A stretch of 64,000 nucleotides of DNA. Source: a virus. Below, piece by piece: positions 48,601 through 57,565 of the stretch (position 1 is the stretch's first letter; the number at the start of each line of letters is the position of its first letter). The DNA is taken from the IMG/VR virus record IMGVR_UViG_3300044611_002008, positions 35,837-99,836 of that record; one strand, 5' to 3'. The notes beneath the pieces were generated by a model. The model worked only from the letters and a program-made list of their open reading frames with translations, did no database searches and was not told the origin of the DNA. The position numbers and the translations under genes were made by a program.

Positions 48601-51600
48601 TACAGCCCTGTCGTCTTTGGCCAACGACAGTCTGTATCAGCAGCATAAAAATAAAAATTCTGTATTAAAATGGAAGATGGATAAAAAAAATACATTCGTT
48701 TTTAAAGGCCTAGGTATATATGGTTTAAAAGCTTCTTATTATCACGACAAGCAACTTGCTCCTAGTTATAAAAGATCAGCTATCTATATTACAAACAGAA
48801 GCGGGGTTCCTTATAGCGATTATACTGGTCATGATAATAATCTTGGATATAGAAGTTCGAGCGATGCTTACGAATATATGTCTGATGAGTACCATGTAGA
48901 TATTTTAAATGCTGGCTTAGCAGATATGACTTGTGATATTACTAATAACGCAGTGGTTTATGGGATCGATAGGCCGGATATAGATTCGTTAACGATTAGG
49001 GATATTGAAGTTAGAATTAATAACTTAAACTATCCAAATATTAAACATATGGTAGTTTGGCTAGAAGCTTCGAATGCCGCGTGGTCTGGAATCAATAATA
49101 CCACAGATATACTTGATAATCCAAATCAGATAGATATATCCACAGTAGGATCACAATTTGCCGATTTAGCAGCGTACAGGACGGCATTGATTAATATGAA
49201 CGCTAATCCTGATCCTAGTACCAGGCGACTATATTTATTAAACAGAGACTATATTGAAGACTATACTTATAATTATAGTATAACATTTTCGGATAATACT
49301 TCTTTGGATATGGGTGGTAATCCTAATAAAATCAACAGTGAAGTTTTATTTAAGAATAATCAAACATATACTCAAAACCACAAGATTAAGCCCACGCTCA
49401 CTCCTAATGGGTACGACGATGCTGCGTGTTCGATATATAGGTCTTCAATGGTTAAGAACGGACTTATTCCCAAAGAAGCCTGCCTGCATAAATTTAATGG
49501 CTTACCACTCAAAGACACAACGTTTGCGCTTTATGTAGGAATATGGGACTATGAAGACAATTTTATTGTAAGAGATATGAATCCATGGAATGCTACTTTG
49601 CTGGGTATGAAAGGGGTCACAGATAAAGTAAAACCAGGTATATTAAGCAATGCCTTGTGTTCTTGGGATCTCATAATACATACAGATAAGACTACTAGAT
49701 CAGAGCCAACTGATCCCATTGGTCTATTTGATCGTAAAAATCAAGACCCAACTTTTACCAACGGCAGCAGTTTTATAGCAAATTTCAAGGACCGCAAACA
49801 TCTTATTCCACAAGTAAATTTAAATGCTCCATATAATTATCTTGATAATTCGAATTTTTGTGCTTATAAAGAACCAGAATTAACCACGGCTACGAGATTT
49901 AATATGGTGGAATTCCCCACCTGGGCAATATTACAGATTATAACAGCCATGACGCCAGTCTATGGTGGTGGCGGTTCGGTTTTTACTGGAGATCCTAGTA
50001 CTGGGTATGGTGCTATTTATGATTTTTTTGCTCAAAATAGAGCCTCTAATCTTACAGAAATACAACAACGTAAAACACAAGTAGGAAGATATTCTAGACG
50101 ACCATTTGGGGCCTCAGACAAAGCGCTCGTGGCGATTAGTAACGACGGTAATGTTTGGTATAAAACAGAACTACCTATTTTTAGATACGACAACTGCCAT
50201 ACTCTGCAAAATAATCAGTATTCATATATTAAGCTCAAAAAAAATAATATACCTTTTTTATCTCATTTTGATTTTCAGTTCTTCGCAGAATCTGACGCAG
50301 AGTTTTTACCTAGCGCCTCCGACTGGGCCGACAGCCTATTCAAGCACAAGTATATTGTTGATAATGCGGTGGTTGGGTTTAGTGGAGGCTTTACCTCTAC
50401 AGATTTAATAGGGAATAAGTCTGTTATAAAGATCTATGGCCCAAGGGCGTATTATCTTTTTGACACTAATGATACCATTAGTATTTCTAGTCCCACGACA
50501 ACAGACGCAAACAGAATGGTTAATAGAACAATAGCTTCTAAAGCTTTAATATCTATTAACAATAAAGAATACACGGTATTTAAACTCAATACTAACATAA
50601 ATGATGCATCGTATTTTACTAAACCAGAAGACAATCAAGACACCTTGATCATTTTTAAAAATGACTATACTACGATAGGGGGTGCAACTCCTATCAATAT
50701 ATGGGGCTTAGAGAAATCTCAGACACCAAGAAAAACACCAGATAGACACTTTAGCGCATTTGGAGAGGGCTCATATGGTAGAGGAGTAGAGAATATTAGG
50801 GAAAATACTTTGTCTTATTTATTCGATCAGAATCATATAGAACCTATTTATGAAAATATTAATCATAAACATAAATTTTTATTTAGATTTGATTCTATAA
50901 AAGTCAATAATTTAGATATCAATTTAGAAAATATTGCGTCTCCTACACGCAATAACACTATAAGGGGCTTTCCTTGGTCAATAGATACTGAACAAAGAGG
51001 ATTACTTAAGCAGTATGTTTTACTGGGTAAACCGTCACCACAACTACTGCAACAGATAGATAACCTGAAAAAACAGAAAGAGACCGCTAGAAAAAACATT
51101 ACAGACGAAGACGCTTTAAAAGCAAGATTACACGCTATTGATGCTTCTATACCAGTGTCGCAAGTTGAAATAATGTTTATTCCAGATCTTAAAGCATATA
51201 TCTCTTTTCTAGAGCCAGATTTGGAAGATTGCGACCCGTGCTTAAAAGATAGTGCGGAAAAACTTTTAAAAATTAAAGAGGAGCAAATAGCTCCATTTTA
51301 CAAATTTAACACCTCTTATGCCTTTATAGATCTAAGACTAGATAGATTTAAAAGTAGTTCGGAAGTACCGGATACTGGAACCATATCTATAGCTAATGAT
51401 TTTATTTTTAATCAGCCTCAAAATAAGCTAGATGCGAATACAATTAATACTATAAATACTAGAATAGCTTTTTTAACAACTAAATCTCAAGCGTTTGAAA
51501 ATAGACTCAATATAGCAAAAGAGGAGGATTCTTTTCCTACAAATATAACACTAACCGAACTAAAAGCGCTATCTATTCCTGATTTGGGGTCATATCTGGC

Positions 51601-52681
51601 TTTATTGTCTAGTGAAGATGAGCCGACTAGTTGCTTGACCCCAAATTATGTAGAAGAAGATTGTCGTATAGGGTTTACTTCCAGACTAATACAAAAAAGA
51701 CACGAAGAGCTACAAACATTGACTAGGTTGAGAGATACCAATAATCTTTATACCGAGGGAATATTACCGGTAATACAAAGGTCTGTGACGACTGGTGCCG
51801 ATGGAGAATTAACCGAACAAATTTCTTATAATACAGATTATTTTTGGGTGCATATAGACCCAGATCAAAAGTGTTCACTAGCAACAGATATGACAACTAA
51901 AATTATGAAAGAAGTAAAATATAATTGTATACCTAATAGCGCAAATATTAATGGAGTAGGTATATTAGGAAAAGAAAATCAACAAGTATGCCCGGAAACC
52001 GCTTCTATAACTGGCGGGGACGAGGATGTAAGCTCTGAAGGCCCTGGTAAAACTATATACTCCTTAACTGGTGGCAGAAGCAGGGATTTGGCTGCGGCAC
52101 CAGGGGTATCAAGCTGGCAAGAGATACAAATTGGTAGCACGGATATTACATTTACAGAAAGATATATGTGGCTCAATGGCGGAGAGGGAGATTCCTCTCA
52201 TTTAGATACATTGGTTGCTATTTTCGAGAAATACGATATACCCAGCAACGCTAGAAAACCAAGAACAGAGGTTCGTCTTGGCGACGTTATAGACGTTAAT
52301 AATGCAGATAATATTAAAATTAGATTTATACGTATTCCTAGAAAATATAAAGAATATGATCAGCATTATGATAGATATCAGCCTAATTGGTTAGGACAAT
52401 TAGGTAAAACCACGCCCGGCAGAGGATTGGGAGGAGAAACGCAGTGGGGGTTTGATTGCTGGGTATGTTTAGATAAAAATACTGGTAGATATGTTAACCC
52501 ACCAGATGGATACAAAATGCAGAATGAAATGATTTATAGGGCATTTTTTGGTAGCGTAGACGGAGTAGAAAACAAGAATAGTATTATGACAGAAACCAAG
52601 GAGCCTTGGGAGTGGATTCCATATGAATATGATGCCACAGATCCTCCGCAGGCCCCGGCTTCGCCACCAGCAAATGGTTAA
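45647..52681 (+). CDS. Giant tail-tip structural protein with PKD-like segment
   Basis: 2344 residues, the last gene of the plus-strand operon. It is not assigned to a known family overall. Around residues 565-690 a PKD-like sandwich is visible: LRWDFTQSPPAIVTEKSFFVGG, shortened here to its start DDDLRWDFTQSPPAI, then AFWEQVEGPDCLRFSN and a closing STGKYVVRMTMFSP. The region 1785-1890 is a helical coiled coil with C-D-P-C. Near the end stand GINE-type loops and WEWIPYEYDATDPPQAPAS with a Pro/Ala tail. Two Trp-rich signatures (QPNWLGQLGKTTPGRG and QWGFDCWVCLD) lie near 2240-2280. AAGGAG precedes the start. Probably a tail-tip or central fibre protein. Confidence 0.5.
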   Translation: MYKDDKINQCTIYNSAFIDDILPYTLGLNSDDQLSLKFNNNVVSNVDFKINQLRELITQSKNLLGVSDPELLKDVWIPIFITNDNYVQNKEIKRYGTNKKKIFGIEDFISFRGEYKNWIINNANTKLSSDWYTHSNDISYNIDYSIMCWYRLESNNIYSTHVSIKNIPNGYPVVCNQALSYTDNGRSVNISTNDILIKKNDSTLLLPHKDNSIIGSSTEISSSANMTFNSEQSVFNLSKVEDLATLNPLFKVHTETIMGLTTDGQRSNDRLWIADGEAYSYSLNKRRQKEDFSSGICTHTYLSPSLFYKANSIYHRLTAAQIKLANGSSLPKDKAKALRKLSYFLATAPTIDRVSLDLLYHPEIQQLLSTFLNTDIAANLTMTTVDINKEITLFAKLLYQIMVRYKNLSSNATFVGSLSSSLVTSKKDLFKRIINKYPAHLRITSDTNVSYKHLMPDGPNFSCRRLWRSFCDKTLRHNNFEDLGPDQTWRLILYNNEKIECQGLELETNFTRNTSEILLDNTGSNAVDAPEQELNNKLLPLADITRSPLGAVYNVGGPGDFGTSPALDLGPSIKITLSDDDLRWDFTQSPPAIVTEKSFFVGGVDQTQNFTNYRNRAFWEQVEGPDCLRFSNCAIDPNIKGKCAYTIKQKTTTDEMPKIWIRSTGKYVVRMTMFSPFDTQTDTLTIYVANSAGEYEPGKIVPSEAIDISSRIDEFPANLPVGADSENTIPNDILKTMCCNLSQFALGKQGLFWPLKSDSYAIVPLAPNVIGTTGDFSVPGMVKLQDTGPYFGVKKNNSINNKPLTFTIKPNNTIIYIDNMILEHIRDGSDKYTNCNSLLIDLLYASPTKLGSRPTGTSGYYRRRRGLARTLNRFFARHETPTVAPSGDIIVNFDDPRTSMKFAPPVKAYGGYDQKVVNSLGITIPYHPAPSGTMPVLLTKHNFETPDNILCHKKYLNINSSGDIIFSKGTFHPRLGWIPSPNSQDTALSSLANDSLYQQHKNKNSVLKWKMDKKNTFVFKGLGIYGLKASYYHDKQLAPSYKRSAIYITNRSGVPYSDYTGHDNNLGYRSSSDAYEYMSDEYHVDILNAGLADMTCDITNNAVVYGIDRPDIDSLTIRDIEVRINNLNYPNIKHMVVWLEASNAAWSGINNTTDILDNPNQIDISTVGSQFADLAAYRTALINMNANPDPSTRRLYLLNRDYIEDYTYNYSITFSDNTSLDMGGNPNKINSEVLFKNNQTYTQNHKIKPTLTPNGYDDAACSIYRSSMVKNGLIPKEACLHKFNGLPLKDTTFALYVGIWDYEDNFIVRDMNPWNATLLGMKGVTDKVKPGILSNALCSWDLIIHTDKTTRSEPTDPIGLFDRKNQDPTFTNGSSFIANFKDRKHLIPQVNLNAPYNYLDNSNFCAYKEPELTTATRFNMVEFPTWAILQIITAMTPVYGGGGSVFTGDPSTGYGAIYDFFAQNRASNLTEIQQRKTQVGRYSRRPFGASDKALVAISNDGNVWYKTELPIFRYDNCHTLQNNQYSYIKLKKNNIPFLSHFDFQFFAESDAEFLPSASDWADSLFKHKYIVDNAVVGFSGGFTSTDLIGNKSVIKIYGPRAYYLFDTNDTISISSPTTTDANRMVNRTIASKALISINNKEYTVFKLNTNINDASYFTKPEDNQDTLIIFKNDYTTIGGATPINIWGLEKSQTPRKTPDRHFSAFGEGSYGRGVENIRENTLSYLFDQNHIEPIYENINHKHKFLFRFDSIKVNNLDINLENIASPTRNNTIRGFPWSIDTEQRGLLKQYVLLGKPSPQLLQQIDNLKKQKETARKNITDEDALKARLHAIDASIPVSQVEIMFIPDLKAYISFLEPDLEDCDPCLKDSAEKLLKIKEEQIAPFYKFNTSYAFIDLRLDRFKSSSEVPDTGTISIANDFIFNQPQNKLDANTINTINTRIAFLTTKSQAFENRLNIAKEEDSFPTNITLTELKALSIPDLGSYLALLSSEDEPTSCLTPNYVEEDCRIGFTSRLIQKRHEELQTLTRLRDTNNLYTEGILPVIQRSVTTGADGELTEQISYNTDYFWVHIDPDQKCSLATDMTTKIMKEVKYNCIPNSANINGVGILGKENQQVCPETASITGGDEDVSSEGPGKTIYSLTGGRSRDLAAAPGVSSWQEIQIGSTDITFTERYMWLNGGEGDSSHLDTLVAIFEKYDIPSNARKPRTEVRLGDVIDVNNADNIKIRFIRIPRKYKEYDQHYDRYQPNWLGQLGKTTPGRGLGGETQWGFDCWVCLDKNTGRYVNPPDGYKMQNEMIYRAFFGSVDGVENKNSIMTETKEPWEWIPYEYDATDPPQAPASPPANG

Positions 52682-52689
52682 ATTTCAAT

Positions 52690-52711
52690 AAAACTATTTT
52701 TTAGTTTTTTG
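52690..52711. terminator. Bidirectional terminator between convergent operons
   Basis: AAAACTA and TAGTTTT pair around a T5 loop. On the plus strand the stem is followed by further T residues; on the minus strand the complementary stem overlaps the last codons of the zinc-ribbon gene. Being all A/T but one pair, the stem is weak, yet its place between converging genes supports the call. Confidence 0.5.
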
Positions 52712-53032
52712 AGACTCTTCTTTTTGGTATTTGTGCCACCCCTTATTTGGCAACCAATTGCCGTCATCATCTTTTCTTTTGGGAAATAGGGTGCCTCCCT
52801 TTTTGTGCTGTCCGAATGCTAGAATTGCTCCACAATCAGCACATCTTAATTCATAGTAATCGTTGCCTTCCACAGAACGTACTATGAATCTTAGGTTGGT
52901 GCTTTGACACAAGCCGCACTTCTCTTCCGAAAAGATTTCTTGTATCAGTGCTAGCTCTTTGAAGATTTCTTTTTGTCCCGCTCCCTCAAGCTCGAACTGT
53001 AGTTTATCGCTTGCTTTATATATAACTTTCAT
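52694..53032 (-). CDS. Zinc-ribbon protein, possible DNA-binding factor
   Basis: 112 residues from the ATG at 53032. A longer start eight codons upstream would overlap the neighbour; GGAAAG lies six bases before the chosen ATG. A beta-rich front is followed by C39-x-x-C42 and C64-x-x-C67, then GAILAFGQHKKGGTLFPKRK, DGNWLPNKGWHKY and a Lys-rich tail. Small phage proteins of this pattern, with the FGQHKKGGTLFPKRKD-type strand pair, are common next to recombination or SSB-like genes. The zinc ribbon is clear; nucleic-acid binding is inferred. One base separates it from the upstream gene's stop. Confidence 0.65.
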   Translation of the reverse strand: MKVIYKASDKLQFELEGAGQKEIFKELALIQEIFSEEKCGLCQSTNLRFIVRSVEGNDYYELRCADCGAILAFGQHKKGGTLFPKRKDDDGNWLPNKGWHKYQKEESQKTKK

Positions 53033-53033
53033 A

Positions 53034-53774
53034 TTATTCTTTCCATGTTGTAGCATAGCCGAATAGGTCTTGTGTGATCAAGGATATATCCTGCTGATAC
53101 TTTGATAACATTCTAATTAATTTAACAGCATCTTCGTGAGGCATATCATAGACATTATCGTATTTTATGCCATTTGACTCTAATACTTTTGATACGTTTA
53201 TATTAAGCCTTTGGGCCATAACGTCAACAAAATTAATTTGATTATTTGTTATTTTTGAAACAGTATTACTATCGGGATGATCCTCTATTTCTTGAGCTAA
53301 TTCTTCAGCTGCTACCACCTTTCTTAATCTTAGGGCTCTTCTAAGCGCCCTACCTTCTGCCCTGGTTTCGGCTACGGCCACAGGATGATTACGGTAGATC
53401 TTGTCGCAATTGCCCCAATAAACGTCTGCGGCGCCGTCTACACAGACAGTATTTAAATCTGGCTTGTCCTGGTGGCCAGGATTTAAAACGTATGTTAGAG
53501 AGTGTACCACGGTAGCCCTTTTCTCATTGTCTGGACTCGGGGATTGTACCACCTGTGTATTAGAAGATATTATTTTACAGCTCATCGCTTCTTCAAATAC
53601 TCTACGTAATCCGTCGGTGGTAGGGTTGCCGCTTATTTTTTCATCATCAGACAAAAGGCCTAATACATATTCGGTCCATTCCAGATCTCCTATGGATGGT
53701 TTTTTGACCACATTTTCTTGGACAGCGGTTTTTTCTTCTGTATGAACAGAGTCGTTTTTTTTATTCTTACTCAT
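53034..53774 (-). CDS. Putative Rad52-type ssDNA annealing protein
   Basis: 246 residues. A charged lead is followed by DGLRRVFEEAM (54-64), a beta region HSLTYVLNPG and VDGAADVYWGNC, and the compact motif AETRAEGRALRRALRLR (135-151). This order (GLRR helix, three to four strands, then an E-x-R-A-x-x-R-A-L-R helix) is seen in phage Rad52-like annealing proteins. The C-terminal 70 residues (INFVDVMAQRLNINVSKVLE and EDAVKLIRMLSKYQ) form a helical module often found at the end of phage and bacterial recombination proteins. Neighbours include an SSB and a zinc-ribbon protein. Another nucleic-acid role is possible. The start overlaps the homing endonuclease by 8 bases. Confidence 0.5.
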   Translation of the reverse strand: MSKNKKNDSVHTEEKTAVQENVVKKPSIGDLEWTEYVLGLLSDDEKISGNPTTDGLRRVFEEAMSCKIISSNTQVVQSPSPDNEKRATVVHSLTYVLNPGHQDKPDLNTVCVDGAADVYWGNCDKIYRNHPVAVAETRAEGRALRRALRLRKVVAAEELAQEIEDHPDSNTVSKITNNQINFVDVMAQRLNINVSKVLESNGIKYDNVYDMPHEDAVKLIRMLSKYQQDISLITQDLFGYATTWKE

Positions 53775-54579
53775 GAGTGTCCTTTATTGCTATAATTCTA
53801 TCTTCTATACTTGGAAATTTGTTATCAATACTTTTTAAGATTTTTTCTAAAGCCTCGCACACAAGATTGGCTCTAGTTTTTGAAAAATCTTTGGTTTGCT
53901 TTATCCTAATTAATACGTATCCTTTTCCTATTAGGAGTCCTTCTTTTTTTTGATCGTATTTTATATTTTTAGCCAAAGTTTCTTCGCCCCAAACCGGTTG
54001 AAAATGAGAAGGGCCGTCAACCTCTATTGCTGTGTTCATAGTAGGTAGAAAAAGATCGATCTGCAACTTTGTGTTTGACAAAACTTGTTCTTTGTGAAAA
54101 TCAACACGCCAGCCTTTACCAATAAGATATTCTAAAATATGGTTTTCTAATTTGGAACCCCTCTTACTAGACAACCTAACTGCCTCATTAGCTTTTTTAA
54201 TCATATTGCTTTTTTTGTCATCAGATAAGTTTTCCCACTGGTCTTTTTTTTGTTTGATAATTTTTTGTTTAGATATATCGTCCATTCCTTCCCAAGACTT
54301 TATTAGACCCATTCCTATTTTTGACTTAGTTGTTTCTGATCTAGATGTTCCTAGGGTTGGGTGTTTATGCTTACCTGTCTGTAATGCGTTTTGTTGAGCG
54401 GCAGATTTATCTCTAATTTTAATACCTAGTTTTTTTGCATCTCTACGCACCTTATTTGCGTATGTACCTAATTGTTCCGCAACATCAGCAAAGCTTTTTT
54501 GTTTTTTGATATATAAATCAGTTATTAGCTTTTTTTTATCGCTGTCCGATAAAGAACTATAAGATTTTGCATAACTCAT
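53767..54579 (-). CDS. Free-standing homing endonuclease, Vsr-like (EDxHD type)
   Basis: 270 residues. An HTH-like region (FADVAEQLGTYANKVRRDAK, residues 30-49) is followed by a NUMOD3-like stretch at about 69-96 (GKHKHPTLGTSRSETTKSKI). The C-terminal 125 residues are a PD-(D/E)xK/Vsr-like nuclease: E145 in KLENHI, D175 in IDLF, E186-V-D188-G-P-S-H192 and D209 in IKYDQKKE, then YVLIRIK. E145, D175, H192 and D209 can form the set used by EDxHD homing nucleases. It is placed between a recombination gene and the glycosyl cassette and overlaps both (8 and 23 bases), so its insertion did not break either. It likely cleaves a homologous site in related phages. Confidence 0.7.
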   Translation of the reverse strand: MSYAKSYSSLSDSDKKKLITDLYIKKQKSFADVAEQLGTYANKVRRDAKKLGIKIRDKSAAQQNALQTGKHKHPTLGTSRSETTKSKIGMGLIKSWEGMDDISKQKIIKQKKDQWENLSDDKKSNMIKKANEAVRLSSKRGSKLENHILEYLIGKGWRVDFHKEQVLSNTKLQIDLFLPTMNTAIEVDGPSHFQPVWGEETLAKNIKYDQKKEGLLIGKGYVLIRIKQTKDFSKTRANLVCEALEKILKSIDNKFPSIEDRIIAIKDTHE

Positions 54580-55012
54580 TTGGATTAAGATCTCCTAATA
54601 CTGCGGTTGGATTTTTCCATATATTACTATATATAGTAGCTATGTCCGGGGTTTGTGCTATAATTTTTACCCTATCATTTTCTAGTAGTTCAGACCAAAA
54701 ACTAAATTTTGTAGAGGTATCGGTCATCCACGGAATATTTTGCGCATAATAATATATATTTTTAGCGCAATATGAGGACACTGATATCATTAAACCTACT
54801 ATGTCAAAAACAAATAAATCTCCTCGAAAAAATTTCGCTTGATTTATATGTAATACTGGAATATTTTTTGTGTCTATATTATTATAGCTATTAAATATTA
54901 GAATATTTAAATCTGGTCGCACGTTCATAAGATGACGCAATGATTCTATTATTTCCTCGGATTGACGACCATCTAAATGTAATAATACAAAACCTATTAT
55001 ATTTTTATTCAT
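54557..55012 (-). CDS. Hypothetical protein of the glycan cassette
   Basis: 151 residues. A short beta-alpha start (IIGFVLLHLDGRQSEEIIES) and LNILIFNSYNNI look like a degenerate Rossmann/GT-like half fold. No donor-binding motif is seen. It overlaps the preceding cassette gene by four bases (ATGA) and the homing endonuclease by 23. It may be a remnant or accessory subunit of a glycosyltransferase. Function unknown. Confidence 0.4.
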   Translation of the reverse strand: MNKNIIGFVLLHLDGRQSEEIIESLRHLMNVRPDLNILIFNSYNNIDTKNIPVLHINQAKFFRGDLFVFDIVGLMISVSSYCAKNIYYYAQNIPWMTDTSTKFSFWSELLENDRVKIIAQTPDIATIYSNIWKNPTAVLGDLNPNELCKIL

Positions 55013-55725
55013 AGTAAAAACTCTATAAATTTAGAGATATCGGCACCACCTTTATATAGATTTTTATCAATAGGTTGCATATTTTTATGGTCTAAGACCG
55101 TAATTCCACATGCAATCGCCTCATATATATAACTGTCATTTATATTAAGAAAATACTTATAAGTTTGTAATATATTAGCTTTTTCATGTTCTGATATTAT
55201 TCCAACATTATATGTATTTGCTATATCGGGGTTATCAAATAGTCTAATCATGGTTTCTTTTTTAGAGTCAGAAAGCATAAGATATTTTGTTAGATTAAAC
55301 GGAATCTCTGATACTTCCCCAAGAAAACCGGCCATGATATTGCTTCTAGGAGTATTGGATGATCTATCAAAGAATATGTGGTTATTTATATATTTTTGAA
55401 TATTCACGCATCCAGGATTATCTGTCTCCTGATTCAATAGATGGGTGACCTTATTATTGATTTGCTCTACTAATACGAGGTCTGCATTATGATGGTATAG
55501 AAAAATTTTTATCTTGTCAGATTCAGCGTACTCCTCTATAAACATCATAACAGTGTCGTCTATAGTTTTTGTGTCTATAATATAGTTTGGAATACCACTA
55601 TAAGGATATTTAAAAATATTGTCATTGCTTATCGCAAAATGCGATTCAATCTTACAAAGCTTAAGATTCTCTATAAATCTATACTTTAATTGCGAACTAT
55701 CTATACAAAAATAACATTTTTTCAT
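55009..55725 (-). CDS. Glycosyltransferase-like protein
   Basis: 238 residues. The last 80 residues (YKYFLNINDSYIYEAIACGI followed by TVLDHKNMQP) resemble the C-terminal half of a GT-B (GT4-like) fold, where an E/A-x-x-A-C-G-x-x-V/P motif binds the sugar nucleotide. The N-terminal half is a short beta-alpha region with HHNADLVLVEQ. The protein is smaller than usual GT4 enzymes (about 350), so it may be a reduced or partial transferase. It overlaps both neighbours by four bases. The substrate is unknown. Confidence 0.4.
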   Translation of the reverse strand: MKKCYFCIDSSQLKYRFIENLKLCKIESHFAISNDNIFKYPYSGIPNYIIDTKTIDDTVMMFIEEYAESDKIKIFLYHHNADLVLVEQINNKVTHLLNQETDNPGCVNIQKYINNHIFFDRSSNTPRSNIMAGFLGEVSEIPFNLTKYLMLSDSKKETMIRLFDNPDIANTYNVGIISEHEKANILQTYKYFLNINDSYIYEAIACGITVLDHKNMQPIDKNLYKGGADISKFIEFLL

Positions 55726-56402
55726 ATTGAGGAAAATCTTTTTGCCTTAAGAATGTCTTTATGTGACCCTACTTTAAATATATTTTTTTTGTCTATTACA
55801 TTAGTGGAAAACTCTATATTTTGATCTATTAGTTTGTTGATAAGTTCAAAAAGATACAGTTGCCCAAAAACATTTTTATTTAAAAGCCGCATATTGTCGA
55901 TACTCTTTTCATCTAAGAATACGCATTCTGACCAAGTGTGTGGTAGGTCATAGAAGATATATTTGGCCGCTTGTGTACCAAGACTTCCTAAACTAAAGTT
56001 TTCTTTTTGATTATTCAGATAATATAAGGTTGATTTATCACTGGTTTTTATTTTTGGATACTCTTTAAAAAGTATGCCGCTACCAACAATAAATAAGTTT
56101 TTAATGTCTGATAAATACTGTATTGCTGTTAATATAGCATGAGTTTGATTAGATTTAGCATAGTATGGGTCAACGATAGAAGTGACGGATTTATGTTTAT
56201 TATTTAGATATTTTCTTACCTTTTCGTTTTCGAACCCTGTTAATACGCTAATTCTAGCGTGCTTAAATTGTGACTTAGCTTTGGATAGCTGATAGTCTAG
56301 CACAGACATATTGTTATTCAGTGATAGCAGACATTTTGGCCCTATAGATTTCATACCCTTAGTAATCTCAGAAGCTAAAAATAAAATATTTACATCACTC
56401 AT
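55722..56402 (-). CDS. Sugar-nucleotidyltransferase-like (GT-A fold) protein
   Basis: 226 residues. The first 60 residues (NILFLASEITKGMKSIGPKC followed by LLSLNN) follow the plan of NTP_transferase enzymes, whose loop is L-A-A-G-x-G-x-R-M...P-K-x-L-L. Here GPKCLL is kept but the Gly-rich loop is altered (ASEITKG), so activity may differ. A SVLTGFENEKV strand-helix unit and LFIVGSGILF in place of the metal-binding D-G-D follow. It may make an activated sugar or be a GT-A transferase for the cassette. Overlaps both neighbours. Confidence 0.5.
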   Translation of the reverse strand: MSDVNILFLASEITKGMKSIGPKCLLSLNNNMSVLDYQLSKAKSQFKHARISVLTGFENEKVRKYLNNKHKSVTSIVDPYYAKSNQTHAILTAIQYLSDIKNLFIVGSGILFKEYPKIKTSDKSTLYYLNNQKENFSLGSLGTQAAKYIFYDLPHTWSECVFLDEKSIDNMRLLNKNVFGQLYLFELINKLIDQNIEFSTNVIDKKNIFKVGSHKDILKAKRFSSI

Positions 56403-57150
56403 AATATACTACTCTGGGATTTTCATACTTATTGACAGCTTTTTCTAAAGAAGCATATCCATCTTTTATAAAAACATAGTATTCAAAAGGTAAGAATAGT
56501 CCATAAATATCTTTTATAGTCATTGAGTTATGGGTAATAAAATCGCAATCTGGTTGGTAAATATGTAGAATCTCTTTAATAGAAGATATAGACTTATTAA
56601 GATCTGGTATATTGTCTATTTTCCAAATCCAAAAATATTGGGTATTATTCCTTCTCATATTTGTATCTAATATCATATTGAGCACTTGGCCTATTTCGCC
56701 CTTCTCAAATATGCAGTGTATCTTATATCCATATTTTCTATTGGCATCGGATTCTATAAGGTCTATATACTTCTTAGCATCTTCATCATTATCGACAATA
56801 ATAGATAGGTATCCAGGACAGCCATCTTCTGTGTTTATTTTATTAATAAGAGAGTTATCGAAAGAGACTCCTCTAGCGTCAACAACCAGATAATATCGTA
56901 ATTTAAGTCTCTCTAGTAGTTTATTTTTAAGGTCCATACCCTTGATATGTTCTTGATTGCTGTCATAAGCAGATTTAGAGAAACCATATCGACACAAATA
57001 GTTATTTATTTTGTAATACCCGTGTTCTATGCTAATGTCTTTTTCTTTTATGTTTTTTATCTTATCCACAATACCGAATTCGCATTTTGGCTCGTGGTCT
57101 TGTGCAGCGGGCGACGAAAAAATACAGTTTTTGCAGTTGGTGTCTTTCAT
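56395..57150 (-). CDS. Cys-rich protein of the glycan cassette, possible GT-A fold
   Basis: 251 residues. The N-terminus has a cysteine cluster (C5, C8, C23 and C53: TNCKNCIF, EPKCEFG and YLCRYGF) that could bind metal. The remaining 170 residues alternate strands and helices (YYLVVDARGVSFDNSLINKI, then GYLSIIVDND, then YFWIWKIDNIPD), reminiscent of a GT-A fold with a D-x-D-like element I-D-N. The name is tentative. It overlaps the next gene by eight bases and is one base from the previous one. Confidence 0.4.
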   Translation of the reverse strand: MKDTNCKNCIFSSPAAQDHEPKCEFGIVDKIKNIKEKDISIEHGYYKINNYLCRYGFSKSAYDSNQEHIKGMDLKNKLLERLKLRYYLVVDARGVSFDNSLINKINTEDGCPGYLSIIVDNDEDAKKYIDLIESDANRKYGYKIHCIFEKGEIGQVLNMILDTNMRRNNTQYFWIWKIDNIPDLNKSISSIKEILHIYQPDCDFITHNSMTIKDIYGLFLPFEYYVFIKDGYASLEKAVNKYENPRVVYYE

Positions 57151-57151
57151 G

Positions 57152-57565
57152 TTAAACGGCTATTCTTTCTATAGTTATGTTTAATATAAATTGTTCTTTG
57201 TTGATATTTTTAAGCGTAATATCTGTATTGCTTTTTAATACTGATATAAAATATGAGATATCAAAGCTGAATCCTTTATTATCCTCTATGATATTAAGGA
57301 ATTCTGTTTCCTCTACAGCCCCAGATAAATAGTGTTTAGCCAAATCTTTCATATCTAATATGTTAAAAGACAGTACTCCATTTAAACAAAGCTTTTTGGA
57401 TAGTTTTAGTATAGTTTCGTATACGGACTCATCGATATTCATGAGAACGCCTGGAGATTGTATTTCTATCTCTTGAGCATAATAATTGGGTATCTGCGCG
57501 CTTTGCTCTATGGTTATGGAGTTGGTATCGTTTGGTACGTGTGATATTATAAATGATTTGATCAT
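57152..57565 (-). CDS. Small cassette protein, methyltransferase-like remnant
   Basis: 137 residues. The segment LNGVLSFNILDMKDLAKHYL resembles the post-SAM region of small phage methyltransferases, but no Gly-rich SAM-binding motif is seen at the start. It lies within the glycan cassette with an overlap of four bases to the upstream gene. Not recognised with confidence. Confidence 0.35.
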   Translation of the reverse strand: MIKSFIISHVPNDTNSITIEQSAQIPNYYAQEIEIQSPGVLMNIDESVYETILKLSKKLCLNGVLSFNILDMKDLAKHYLSGAVEETEFLNIIEDNKGFSFDISYFISVLKSNTDITLKNINKEQFILNITIERIAV

